From NCBI RefSeq assembly GCF_001514235.1, contig NZ_KQ948928.1, positions 124,001 through 188,000 of the forward strand: a stretch of 64,000 bases of DNA, read 5' to 3'. The notes under the pieces were generated by a model that ran no database searches, was not told where the DNA came from, and worked only from the letters and a program-made list of their open reading frames with translations. This stretch comes from Streptomyces caeruleatus. Lineage in GTDB: Bacteria > Actinomycetota > Actinomycetes > Streptomycetales > Streptomycetaceae. Every line of letters starts with the position of its first letter. The stretch's first letter is position 1. Position numbers and translations under genes: made by a program. Below are positions 1 to 8,234 of this stretch, piece after piece.

Positions 1-508
1 CCCAGACGCCCTCCACGCCGGAGGCGGCGAGCTCGGCCGCGAGGGGGCGCCCGAGGAGCGCGCAGCAGCGGTCCCGCTTGCCATTGGTGCAGACGAGGGC
101 GAGGGGGTCGCCTGTGTGGGGGCGCCCCTGGAGTGCCGAGTCGAAGGTGTGGTGGTCACCCATGCCGAGGGCGGCGAAATCCAGCTTCAGCAGTTGCTCG
201 GGGTCGGTGATCGTGGCGGCCTGCAGCCATACGTTCCCGGGCACGGTGTGGGCCGCGTAGATCTGCCGCTCGGCGGCGGTGCCGCAGTCGGCGTGGCGGC
301 CGGGGCGGCGGATCAGCGCGACGCGTACGCCCGTGCCCTTCGCGGCCGCCTCCAGGGCTCGGCCCAGCACCGGGTCCAGGTGACTCTGCGTGAGCGCCTT
401 GGCACCCCACGGGCCGGGCTGCTCCACCAGCAGCCAGGTCGTCGCGGTCGCCGCGGTCCCCGCGATGGGCTCGTCGAGGTCCTGCGAGACGGTTGAGCAC
501 GTACTCAC
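1..508 (-). CDS. Sucrase/ferredoxin-like family protein (3' end cut by window)
   Basis: The gene reads right to left from a GTG at 508 and runs off the window edge, so only about 169 N-terminal residues are present. The frame gives a coherent protein ending in the family signature C-T-N-G-K-R-D-R-C-C followed by a G-R-P-L stretch. This is the cysteine-rich segment of the sucrase/ferredoxin-like (thioredoxin-fold [2Fe-2S]) family, so a redox or iron-sulfur role is likely; the exact reaction is unknown for most members. An iron-box-like sequence lies directly upstream of the GTG with no obvious Shine-Dalgarno, which would fit a leaderless transcript. The start is chosen because the N-terminus (V-S-T-C-S-T) follows that site and no better start lies downstream. 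Confidence 0.75.
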   Translation of the reverse strand, partial: MSTCSTVSQDLDEPIAGTAATATTWLLVEQPGPWGAKALTQSHLDPVLGRALEAAAKGTGVRVALIRRPGRHADCGTAAERQIYAAHTVPGNVWLQAATITDPEQLLKLDFAALGMGDHHTFDSALQGRPHTGDPLALVCTNGKRDRCCALLGRPLAAELAASGVEGVW

Positions 509-527
509 AGAGGTGAGCCTAACCTGA
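509..527 (-). promoter_or_regulatory. Iron-box-like operator (DmdR/IdeR type)
   Basis: Read on the minus strand this 19-mer is TCAGGTTAGGCTCACCTCT. It matches the Streptomyces DmdR1 iron-box form TTAGGTTAGGCTCACCTAA, as I remember it, at 16 of 19 positions, differing only at position 2 and the last two. It sits immediately before the GTG of the ferredoxin-like gene, where a bound iron repressor would block transcription. Iron-dependent repression is inferred from the match. Confidence 0.65.
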
Positions 528-673
528 CTTGAGTGGCGGCGGCGGGTCGAGGGGTCCGTGGAGGGGCCTGGGCCGGGGCAGGCCGGGCGCCTGTCCTGGA
601 CCTGCGCTGCGCCCGTTGTGGGCCCCCTTGCCGCTCCGGGGTGCGCCCCCTCGGAGCCGGAAGGCGCGCTCGT

Positions 674-1930
674 CTACTCCGGCAGCGGCTGGGGCGGCTT
701 CGGACCCGTGTAGTGCCCGCTCGGTCGCATGCGCAGCGGTCGCTCGCCGTACTCCTCCAGGGCGTGGGCGATCCAGCCCGCCGTACGGGCCACGGCGAAG
801 ATCGTCTCGCCCGCCGTGTAGGACATGCCGGAGGACGCCGTGAACACGCCCAGGGCCAGGTCGACGTTGGCGTGCAACGGGGTGTGGCGGGCCGCCGTGG
901 CGGCGATGTCGCGGGCCGCGGCGAGGGCGGGTGCGGAGTCGGGGATCTCCTCCAGGAGATCGAACAGGACACGCGCGCGTGGGTCCTCGCCGGGGTAGAG
1001 CCGGTGACCGAGCCCCGGAATGCTCCGGCCGGCCCGCAGTTCCTCGGCGATGACGGGCCCCGCGTCGCCTCGGTCGAGCACCTCCATGATCAGTTTGTGG
1101 GCGAGGCCGCTCGCCGCCCCGTGCAGGGGGCCCTCGATCACGCCCAGTCCGGCGGAGACGGCGGCGTAGGCGTGGGCGCGGGCCGACGCGGCGACCCGTA
1201 CGGCGAGGGTCGAGGCGGCCAGGTCGTGATCGGCGAGCAGGGCGAGGGCGGTGTCCAGAACCCGCAGTGCGGCCCCGTCGGCGGACCGTCCGCTCAGCTG
1301 TCGCCACAGGCGCTGAGCGACGGAGCCCTGGTCGCGGTGGGTGTACCGCGCGGGCCCGAGGGAGGCTACGAGGGTCGGGATGAGGACACGCGCGGTGCCG
1401 AGCACGGCCTCCTCGGACAGGTCGAAGCGCAGTGGGTCAGCCGTCGCGGCGGCGATGGTCGCCACCCGCAACCGGTCCGTGGGCCCGACGTGTTCGGACA
1501 GGGCGTCGACGGCGCGACGGGCGGCGGTGACGGAGACCTCGGGGGCGGTGAAGGTGACGCCGGGGCGCAACTCACCCGTCCACAGCCACTCGGCCACCTC
1601 TTCGTAGGAGTGCCGGGCGGCCAGCTCGGTCGCGTCCACGCCCCGGAAGTAGTAGCGGTCCGTGTCGATCAACGTGAGCCGGGTCCGGACGGAGAGCTCG
1701 CCGGCCGCCCCGGAAGTGGCCGCGCTCTCCCGCCTGTTGCGCCGGGCGAGCGCCTCCACCTCCTCGGCGTCGAAGGTGCTGCCCCGGCCGCCGGGCGCGC
1801 GGCGGCTGCTCAGGTGTCCGCGGCTCACGTACGCGTACACGGTCTCGGGCTTCACACCGAGCAGTTCGGCGGCTTCCTGGGTGGTCAGCCGCCGTCCTGC
1901 TGGGCCGGGGCCGGGCTCTTGATCGCGCAT
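674..1930 (-). CDS. Citrate synthase-like protein with N-terminal helix-turn-helix domain
   Basis: This 418-residue protein joins an excisionase/MerR-like helix-turn-helix (about residues 15-62, with T-T-Q-E-A-A-E-L-L-G and V-Y-A-Y-V-S-R-G) to a citrate synthase fold. The catalytic set appears intact: His270 in G-P-L-H-G, His309 in G-L-G-H-R and Asp357 in N-V-D. The family condenses an acyl-CoA with oxaloacetate to citrate or methylcitrate. The ATG at 1930 is chosen because the HTH begins soon after it; upstream in-frame codons fall in an AT-rich intergenic region full of inverted repeats. It is divergent from a second citrate synthase. The DNA-binding domain suggests it may regulate the shared intergenic region; that is inference. 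Confidence 0.85.
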   Translation of the reverse strand: MRDQEPGPGPAGRRLTTQEAAELLGVKPETVYAYVSRGHLSSRRAPGGRGSTFDAEEVEALARRNRRESAATSGAAGELSVRTRLTLIDTDRYYFRGVDATELAARHSYEEVAEWLWTGELRPGVTFTAPEVSVTAARRAVDALSEHVGPTDRLRVATIAAATADPLRFDLSEEAVLGTARVLIPTLVASLGPARYTHRDQGSVAQRLWRQLSGRSADGAALRVLDTALALLADHDLAASTLAVRVAASARAHAYAAVSAGLGVIEGPLHGAASGLAHKLIMEVLDRGDAGPVIAEELRAGRSIPGLGHRLYPGEDPRARVLFDLLEEIPDSAPALAAARDIAATAARHTPLHANVDLALGVFTASSGMSYTAGETIFAVARTAGWIAHALEEYGERPLRMRPSGHYTGPKPPQPLPE

Positions 1931-2072
1931 GGGGTCACCGTATCCAGGAAGTCGGACATTGATTTCGGATGTTGATGCGAATGAGGATCCGAGTGGTCTG
2001 AGCATTGATGCAATCAATATTGACAGAAAATAAGTCAATCATGGACAGTCGAATCAAGTCCAGGGAGGAATC
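1931..2072. promoter_or_regulatory. Divergent citrate synthase promoter region with repeated TTGA/TCAA inverted repeats
   Basis: This AT-rich spacer separates the two citrate synthases. Two perfect inverted repeats stand out: ATTGAT-GCA-ATCAAT at 2004-2018, and ATTGAC at 2019-2024 paired with GTCAAT at 2034-2039. Single TTGAT half-sites lie at 1958-1963 and 1972-1976. TTGACA at 2020-2025 with GACAGT 18 nt later is a plausible rightward promoter, so the second repeat would overlap the -35 box. The HTH-bearing citrate synthase is a candidate ligand. Confidence 0.55.
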
Positions 2073-3249
2073 ATGTCCGTCAACAGGTCAACAACCGCGC
2101 TCGTCGAGGTGCCCCGCGGGCTGGCGGGTGTCGTCGTCACCGACACCGAGGTGGGCGACGTCCGGGGGCTCGAGGGCTTCTACCACTACCGTCAGTACTC
2201 GGCCGTGGAACTCGCGCAGAGCCGCCCCTTCGAGGACGTCTGGCATCTCCTGGTCCACGGTGAGCTGCCGGACGCCGAGCGCTCCGCCGCCTTCGCCGCC
2301 GAGACCGCTGCGCTGCGGCGGCTGCCCAACCAGGTGTGGGCCGCGCTCCCCGCCATCGCGGCGGCGAGCGGAGGATCCGGACCGTTGGCCGGCCTGCGCA
2401 CGGCGCTCTCCCTGCTCGGCGCGGCACAGGGCTTCCGGCCGGTGTACGACATCGGCACCGAGGCGCGCCGGCGGGACACCCTCGTCGCGGCCGCGGCCGT
2501 ACCGACGCTGCTCACCGCGCTGCACCGGCTGGGTGCGGGACTTGATCCTGTGGAGCCGCGCGAGGACCTGTCGTATGCGGCGAACTATCTGTACATGTTG
2601 ACGGGAGCGGAGCCGGACCCGCGGCGGACCCGGGCCGTCGAGCAATACTTGATCTCAACCATTGACCACGGATTCAATGCGTCAACCTTCACGGCTCGGG
2701 TCATCACTTCCCACGGGAGCGGATGTCGCGGCATGCCTCGTCGGGGCCGTGGGCGCTCTGTCGGGACCATTGCACGGTGGTGCGCCCAGCCGGGCGCTGG
2801 ACACCCTGGACGCGATCGGCACGCCCGACCGCATCGACTCCTGGATCCGCGAACGCGTCCTCGCCGGCGACCGCATCATGGGCTTCGGCCACCCGGTCTA
2901 CCGCACCGAGGACCCCCGGTCCCGCATGCTCCGCGAGATCGCCCAGGGCTTCGGCGGGCCGCGTGCCGAGTTCGCGGTGGAGGTCGAACGCCGCGTCGAG
3001 GCGATCCTCGCCGAGCTGAAACCCGGCCGCGAGCTGCACACGAACGTCGAGTTCTACGCGGGGGTGGTCATGGAGCTCTGCGGTCTGCCGCGCGAGATGT
3101 TCACACCGACGTTCGCCGCAGCGCGGGTCGTGGGCTGGAGCGCCAACATCCTGGAGCAGGCACAGGACTCGAAGATCATCAGGCCGGTGGCGCGGTATGT
3201 GGGGCCCGGGGCGCCGGTGACGGTGCCGACGGCCGTGACGGCTGCCTGA
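2073..3249 (+). pseudogene. Citrate synthase family protein, single-base frameshift
   Basis: The ATG at 2073 follows an AGGGAGG ribosome-binding site. The first frame is clearly citrate synthase to about 2711 (N-A-S-T-F-T-A-R-V-I-T-S); the protein then resumes in the next frame as T-G-A-D-V-A-A-C-L-V-G and runs to a stop at 3249. One extra C in the ttccc run at 2710-2712 explains the break; removing it gives 391 residues. Active-site segments G-P-L-H-G and G-F-G-H-P-V-Y are kept, but the usual catalytic Asp of N-V-D is Glu (N-V-E-F), apparently a subfamily trait. Codons at 2649-2690 are unusually AT-rich. It could be a real pseudogene or a homopolymer sequencing error. Confidence 0.85.
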
Positions 3250-3270
3250 CATCGACCCCGGCATACGTGT

Positions 3271-3297
3271 GGCCTGGTGCCGTTCTGGCGCCAGGCC
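3271..3297 (+). terminator. Hairpin after citrate synthase
   Basis: GGCCTGGTGCC and GGCGCCAGGCC form an 11-bp stem with one G-T pair and a 5-nt loop, 21 nt after the stop codon. There is no long U tract, as is common in Streptomyces terminators. Confidence 0.5.
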
Positions 3298-3433
3298 TCA
3301 TCGGGTGGGGATCGAGCAGTGACGGGGTGCCGGCTGCTCGCCGGGTCGGTCACCCGGCTCGCTCAACGGTTGCGCGCGGCCGGGGAGCGTCGACGGTACG
3401 GGTCTGGGGTGGACGCGTGCTCGTGCGGTGGGC

Positions 3434-3670
3434 TCAGGCGTCGGGGATGTCTGCCTTGGCGCGGATGAGGGTCTCCCGGCTGACGATGACGATGCGCTCG
3501 TAGTCGGCGCGGGCGGCGTCGGCGGGCAGTTCCGGGTCAAGCGCCTCGGTGGCCTCGGTGCCGATGACGGCGAAGTTGCCGTCGCTGAGTTCGAACACGT
3601 CCGGGCAGGTAGCTCCTGAGTTACTGCCACGGGCGCTTGGAGGCACACCGATGCGGCGCACGATCTTCAA
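3434..3670 (-). CDS. Small conserved Streptomyces protein, partner of the DUF6082 gene
   Basis: This 78-residue protein reads from a TTG at 3670, with AAGGA about 9 nt upstream; a GTG at 3661 is the alternative. It contains G-A-T-C-P-D-V-F-E-L and D-G-N-F-A-V-I-G-T-E, then a C-terminal segment R-I-V-I-V-S-R-E-T-L. I recognise it as a small protein found many times in Streptomyces genomes, usually next to a DUF6082 gene as here. It has no signal peptide or membrane segment, so it is probably cytoplasmic. Function is unknown; the fixed pairing suggests the two proteins work together. Confidence 0.75.
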   Translation of the reverse strand: MKIVRRIGVPPSARGSNSGATCPDVFELSDGNFAVIGTEATEALDPELPADAARADYERIVIVSRETLIRAKADIPDA

Positions 3671-3766
3671 AGGTACTGGTCCTTACGAGGGCTGGGCATT
3701 GTAGTCGGGAGCACGTTACTGGTGTTTCTGTTTCTCTCGTGGCTGGATGGAGAAAATGTCACCCAG

Positions 3767-4318
3767 TCAGTCGGTGGGCGGATCTCCGACGACCCACCAC
3801 TCGTCCGTGTCGGCTTCGTCGAGGTCCCTGACGAGACCGTCAACCATGTGCCCCAGCTGGGCTTCTTCGGATGTCTCGTTCAGGGAGGCGCGCATGTGCT
3901 GCGACGCCTCCCAGTACTCACGGAAGATCGGGCTCTGGAAGAACTCCCGCAGATGCCGGTACAGCTCCTCCCGGTCCAGGATTCCCGCCCGGTAGAGGTG
4001 GAACAGATGGACGTACCAGGCGTTGGCGTAGAAGAACTGGCGGCGCCTCTCCGCCGGGATGCTCTTGTCGTAGGTGTCGATCACCGCGGCGAGGGAGGGA
4101 TCGTCGATCGCCCTGGCCAGCAGCTCCCACTGCATGCGCTGCTGATGCGCCAAGGCCTTGCGGCGGATCGCCAACTCCTCGAGCTCCAGTTGCCTCTCCT
4201 GCAGTCGGGCCTCCTCCGCCCGCCGTTGACGCGCTGCCGTCGCAGCGCCGGCGGCTGCTGCGAGGAGGGCCAGTGCGGCGGTGGCCAGCCTCCCCGCAGA
4301 ACATTTCCGTGTGGCCAT
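3767..4318 (-). CDS. DUF6082 family protein, membrane anchored
   Basis: The 183-residue protein starts at an ATG at 4318 after a GGGGG ribosome-binding stretch. Residues about 9-28 form a hydrophobic alanine-rich helix, probably an N-terminal anchor, followed by a charged helical stretch (about 30-70) that may be a coiled coil. The rest (F-F-Y-A-N-A-W-Y-V-H-L-F and R-E-Y-W-E-A-S-Q-H-M-R) is the DUF6082 core, a family seen in actinomycetes and usually of unknown function. It lies 96 nt upstream of the small partner gene on the same strand, so the two probably form an operon. Confidence 0.75.
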   Translation of the reverse strand: MATRKCSAGRLATAALALLAAAAGAATAARQRRAEEARLQERQLELEELAIRRKALAHQQRMQWELLARAIDDPSLAAVIDTYDKSIPAERRRQFFYANAWYVHLFHLYRAGILDREELYRHLREFFQSPIFREYWEASQHMRASLNETSEEAQLGHMVDGLVRDLDEADTDEWWVVGDPPTD

Positions 4319-4640
4319 GTCAATTACCCCCGATCAGGCGGCCGTCCGCCGGTCGTCGGGGTGCGGGTCGACTGGAGGGGACCGGCGAGCGGTGGGCGGC
4401 GCTTGCCGTCTCCCAAAGTGCCGAGCGGCTCTGATCGGCGGGGAGGCGGAGAGGAGGCGCACGGAGGGAAGCGAGGGTCGCACACTCCGGCGCCATGCCC
4501 AACGTCTGCCCGGCAAGTGCAGCTAACAATCGTTCACTTCGCGGTGATTATTCCGGCTCGTATCCTGGGTCGGCATTCAACCTTCGTATGTGCGCCGACC
4601 CACGAGCCGGTGCACCCGTCGGCGTGAGAGAGGTCGCACG
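4319..4640. other. Divergent intergenic region, DUF6082 / CobW
   Basis: About 320 nt between divergent genes. The DUF6082 half is GC-rich with no supported reading frame. The CobW-proximal part (about 4520-4580) is AT-richer and probably holds the promoter. I looked for a Zur-type operator because CobW GTPases are often zinc-regulated and found no convincing match. Confidence 0.5.
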
Positions 4641-5756
4641 TTGAGCCAGCCGAGCCCCGGTCCGCAGCAGATCCCGGTCGTCGTACTCGCCGGATTCCTC
4701 GGTTCCGGCAAGACGACGCTGCTCAACCACCTCCTCCACCGCAGTCAGGGCACCCGCATCGGCGCCATCGTCAACGACTTCGGCGCCATCGAGATCGACG
4801 CCATGGCGGTCGCCGGCGCGCTCGGCGACTCCACGCTCTCCCTGGGGAACGGCTGCCTGTGCTGTGCCGTCGACGCCAGTGAGCTGGACGTGTACCTGGA
4901 GCGGCTCGCACGCCCGGCCACCGGCATCGACGTCATCGTCATCGAGGCCAGCGGGCTCGCCGAGCCGCAGGAACTCGTACGCATGGTGCTCGCCAGTGAG
5001 CATCCGGGCATCGTGTACGGCGGCCTGGTCGAGGTGGTCGACGCCGCCGAGTTCGACGGCACCCGCGCGAAGCACCCCGAGATCGACCGGCACCTCGCCC
5101 TCGCCGACCTCGTCGTGGTCAACAAGCTCGACCGTGCGCCGGACGGTGACCGCGTGCTTGACCTGGTCCGCGGGCTCACCGACCGCGCCGCCGTCGTCCC
5201 GGCCAGCTACGGCCGTATCGATCCCGAGTTCCTCTTCGACTGCCGGCCCAGCGATGAGCGCATCGGGCAGCTGTCCTTCGACGACCTGCACGACCCGCAC
5301 GACCCGCGTGACCACGCCGCTGGCACCGGCGGTGACATGGGCAGCGGCGGCCACCACGCGCACCTGCACACCGGCTACGACAGCCTCGCCTTCGTCTCCG
5401 AAGTCCCTCTCGACCCACGCCGCTTGATGGGCTTCCTGGACAGCAGGCCGGAGGGGCTGTACCGGATCAAGGGGTACGTCGACTTCGGCCCGTACGACCC
5501 CGCCAACCGCTACGTCGTCCACGCCGTCGGCCGCTTCCTGCGCTTCTACCCGGAGCGGTGGAGCGCAGCCGACGCGCGCCTCACGCAGCTGGTCCTCATC
5601 GGCTCCGGCATCGACGCGTCCGCGCTCGGCAAGGAGCTGGAAGCCTGCAAGAGCGACGCCCCACACGCCGACGAACATGGCATGTGGGGCGTGCTGCGGT
5701 ACGTACCGGAGGCGGAGGGAGAGGCCTCCGCCTCCCAGGAGGACTTGGCGGACTAG
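4641..5756 (+). CDS. CobW/COG0523 family GTP-binding metallochaperone
   Basis: This 371-residue GTPase has a P-loop G-F-L-G-S-G-K-T-T near residue 17, the diagnostic metal-binding motif G-N-G-C-L-C-C-A-V-D near residue 70, and the guanine-specificity motif N-K-L-D. A histidine-rich linker (G-H-H-A-H-L-H) precedes the C-terminal CobW domain. COG0523 proteins use GTP to deliver metals, often zinc, to client proteins. TTG 4641 is preferred over the ATG at 4590 because GAGAGG lies 7 nt before it and the homologous sequence begins just after it. Which metal and client it serves cannot be read from the sequence. Confidence 0.88.
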   Translation: MSQPSPGPQQIPVVVLAGFLGSGKTTLLNHLLHRSQGTRIGAIVNDFGAIEIDAMAVAGALGDSTLSLGNGCLCCAVDASELDVYLERLARPATGIDVIVIEASGLAEPQELVRMVLASEHPGIVYGGLVEVVDAAEFDGTRAKHPEIDRHLALADLVVVNKLDRAPDGDRVLDLVRGLTDRAAVVPASYGRIDPEFLFDCRPSDERIGQLSFDDLHDPHDPRDHAAGTGGDMGSGGHHAHLHTGYDSLAFVSEVPLDPRRLMGFLDSRPEGLYRIKGYVDFGPYDPANRYVVHAVGRFLRFYPERWSAADARLTQLVLIGSGIDASALGKELEACKSDAPHADEHGMWGVLRYVPEAEGEASASQEDLAD

Positions 5757-5777
5757 GGCCTGATCCGACCGACAGGC

Positions 5778-8234
5778 CTAGAACGGACCGGCCACAACCG
5801 AGACGGTCTTCCCCAGTGACACTCCCGAGCCGTCGCGGCGCGGGTCGATGTCCGGGAGGTCGGCCGGGGTGCCGTTCTTCTGCGCGGCCCGTGCCGGGAC
5901 GGCGCCCGCCCAGGCCAGGGACAGACAGTCCTCGCCCTTCAGGAACCGCTGGCAGCGCACACCACCGGTCGCGCGCCCCTTGCGGGGGTACTGGTCGAAC
6001 GGGGTCATCTTGGCCGTCGTCTGGACCGAGTCGTCCAGCGTCCCGCGCGATCCCGCCACCGTGAACACCACCGCGTCGACCGCCGGGTCCACCGCCGTGA
6101 AGGAGATCACCTTCGCGCCCTCCGTCAGCTTGATGCCCGCCATACCGCCGGCCGCCCGGCCCTGCGGGCGGACCTGCGAGGCCTGGTAGCGCAGCAGCTG
6201 CGCGTCGTCCGTGATGAAGACCAGGTCCTCCTCACCGGTGCGCAGCTCGACCGCGCCGACGATACGGTCGCCCTCTTTCAGAGTGATGACCTCCAACTCG
6301 TCCTTGTTGGACGGATAGTCGGGCACCACACGCTTGACGACACCCTGCTCGGTGCCGATCGCCAGGCCCGGCGACGACTCGTCGAGCGTGATCAGACAGA
6401 CCAGGGTCTCGTCACCCTCCAAGGACACGAACTCCGCCAGCGGCGCACCGCCCGAGAGGTTCGGTCTCGACGCCGTCTCCGGCAGCTGCGGCAGATCGAC
6501 GACGTTGATCCGCAGCAGACGGCCCGTGGACGTCACCGCGCCCACCTCACCGCGGGCCGTGGCCGGCACCGCCGAGACGATCACGTCGTGCTTGGAGCGC
6601 TTGGCCTCGCCGTCCTCCGCGAACGGGTCGCCGTTCGCCGTACGCGCCAGCAGCCCCGTCGAGGACAGCAGCACGCGGCACGGGTCGTCCGCCACCTGAA
6701 GCGACGCCGTGGGCAGCGGCGCACCCGCCGACTCCAGCAGGACCGTACGGCGCTCGGTGCCGAACTTCTTGGCCACCGAGGCCAGTTCGGCGGAGACAAG
6801 CTTGCGCAGCTCCGCGTCCGAGTCCAGGATCCGGGTCAGCTCGGCGATCTCCTCGTTGAGCCGGTCCTTCTCCGCCTCCAGCTCGATGCGGTCGAACTTG
6901 GTGAGCCGGCGCAGCGGAGTGTCGAGGATGTACTGGGTCTGGACCTCGCTCAGCGAGAAGCGCTCCATCAGGCGCTCCTTCGCCTGCGCGGAGTTCTCGC
7001 TGGACCGGATCAGGCGGATGACCTCGTCGATGTCCACCAGCGCCGTGAGCAGGCCCTCGACCAGGTGCAGCCGGTCACGACGCTTGGTGCGGCGGAACTC
7101 GCTGCGCCGCCGTACGACCTCGAAGCGGTGGTCGAGGTAGACCTCCAGGAGCTCCTTGAGGCCGAGGGTGAGGGGCTGGCCGTCGACCAGCGCCACGTTG
7201 TTGATGCCGAAGGACTCCTCCATCGGCGTCAGCTTGTACAGCTGCTCCAGGACGGCCTCCGGCACGAAGCCGTTCTTGATCTCGATGACCAGACGCAGGC
7301 CGTGCTCGCGGTCGGTGAGGTCCTTGACGTCGGCGATGCCCTGGAGCTTCTTCGACCCGACGAGGTCCTTGATCTTGGCGATCACCTTCTCCGGGCCGAC
7401 CGTGAAGGGCAGTTCGGTGATGACGATGCCCTTGCGGCGGGCGGTCACCGTCTCCACGGACACGGTCGCGCGGATCTTGAAGGTGCCGCGGCCCGTCTCG
7501 TACGCGTCCCGGATGCCGGAGAGGCCGACGATCCGGCCGCCGGTGGGCAGGTCGGGGCCCGGGACGTACTTCATGAGCGCGTCCAGATCCGCGGCCGGGT
7601 AGCGGATCAGATGGCGGGCGGCCGCGATGACCTCGGAGAGGTTGTGCGGCGGCATGTTCGTGGCCATGCCGACCGCGATACCGGAGGCGCCGTTGACGAG
7701 GAGGTTCGGGAAGGCGGCGGGCAGGGCCACCGGCTCCTGCTCCTGGCCGTCGTAGTTGGGCGTGAAGTCGACTGTGTCCTCGTCGATCGACTCGGTCATC
7801 AGGCTCGTCGCCTGGGCCTGCCGGCACTCGGTGTACCGCATGGCGGCCGGCGGGTCGTCGTTGCCCAGCGAGCCGAAGTTGCCGTGGCCGTCGACCAGCG
7901 GGACGCGCATCGAGAAGGGCTGGGCCATGCGCACCAGCGCGTCGTAGATCGACGCGTCGCCGTGCGGGTGCAACTTACCCATGACCTCGCCGACGACGCG
8001 GGCGCACTTCACATAGCCGCGGTCGGGGCGCAGGCCCATCTCGTTCATCTGGTAGACGATGCGGCGGTGCACCGGCTTGAGGCCGTCGCGGGCGTCCGGC
8101 AGGGCCCGGGAGTAGATGACCGAGTACGCGTACTCGAGGAAGGAGCCCTGCATCTCGTCGACGACGTCGATGTCGAGGATCTTCTCCTCGTACGAGTCGT
8201 CGGGCGGCGGGTTCTTCGTGCTGCGGCGGGCCAT
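5778..8234 (-). CDS. parC: DNA topoisomerase IV subunit A
   Basis: An 818-residue type IIA topoisomerase A subunit that breaks and rejoins DNA with its B subunit to decatenate chromosomes. The catalytic tyrosine is Tyr134 in A-A-M-R-Y-T-E-C-R, preceded by the winged-helix segment H-G-D-A-S-I-Y-D-A-L. The C-terminal half has beta-propeller-like repeats without a clear GyrA box, supporting ParC rather than GyrA. ATG 8234 is chosen because G-G-A-G stands upstream and the conserved N-terminus begins there; the open frame to 8822 is only GC-rich read-through. The B subunit is not in this window. It converges on the CobW gene with a 21-nt gap. Confidence 0.9.
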   Translation of the reverse strand: MARRSTKNPPPDDSYEEKILDIDVVDEMQGSFLEYAYSVIYSRALPDARDGLKPVHRRIVYQMNEMGLRPDRGYVKCARVVGEVMGKLHPHGDASIYDALVRMAQPFSMRVPLVDGHGNFGSLGNDDPPAAMRYTECRQAQATSLMTESIDEDTVDFTPNYDGQEQEPVALPAAFPNLLVNGASGIAVGMATNMPPHNLSEVIAAARHLIRYPAADLDALMKYVPGPDLPTGGRIVGLSGIRDAYETGRGTFKIRATVSVETVTARRKGIVITELPFTVGPEKVIAKIKDLVGSKKLQGIADVKDLTDREHGLRLVIEIKNGFVPEAVLEQLYKLTPMEESFGINNVALVDGQPLTLGLKELLEVYLDHRFEVVRRRSEFRRTKRRDRLHLVEGLLTALVDIDEVIRLIRSSENSAQAKERLMERFSLSEVQTQYILDTPLRRLTKFDRIELEAEKDRLNEEIAELTRILDSDAELRKLVSAELASVAKKFGTERRTVLLESAGAPLPTASLQVADDPCRVLLSSTGLLARTANGDPFAEDGEAKRSKHDVIVSAVPATARGEVGAVTSTGRLLRINVVDLPQLPETASRPNLSGGAPLAEFVSLEGDETLVCLITLDESSPGLAIGTEQGVVKRVVPDYPSNKDELEVITLKEGDRIVGAVELRTGEEDLVFITDDAQLLRYQASQVRPQGRAAGGMAGIKLTEGAKVISFTAVDPAVDAVVFTVAGSRGTLDDSVQTTAKMTPFDQYPRKGRATGGVRCQRFLKGEDCLSLAWAGAVPARAAQKNGTPADLPDIDPRRDGSGVSLGKTVSVVAGPF

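Noticed and set aside
4500..4590. Zur operator upstream of the CobW GTPase
   Set aside because: I looked for a TGAAAATGATTTTCA-like palindrome; the best stretch has only scattered matches.
4548..5678. 376-codon minus-strand open frame
   Set aside because: It is fully antisense to the CobW gene, and the translation is low-complexity Val/Gly/Asp-rich, as expected for a shadow of GC-rich coding DNA.
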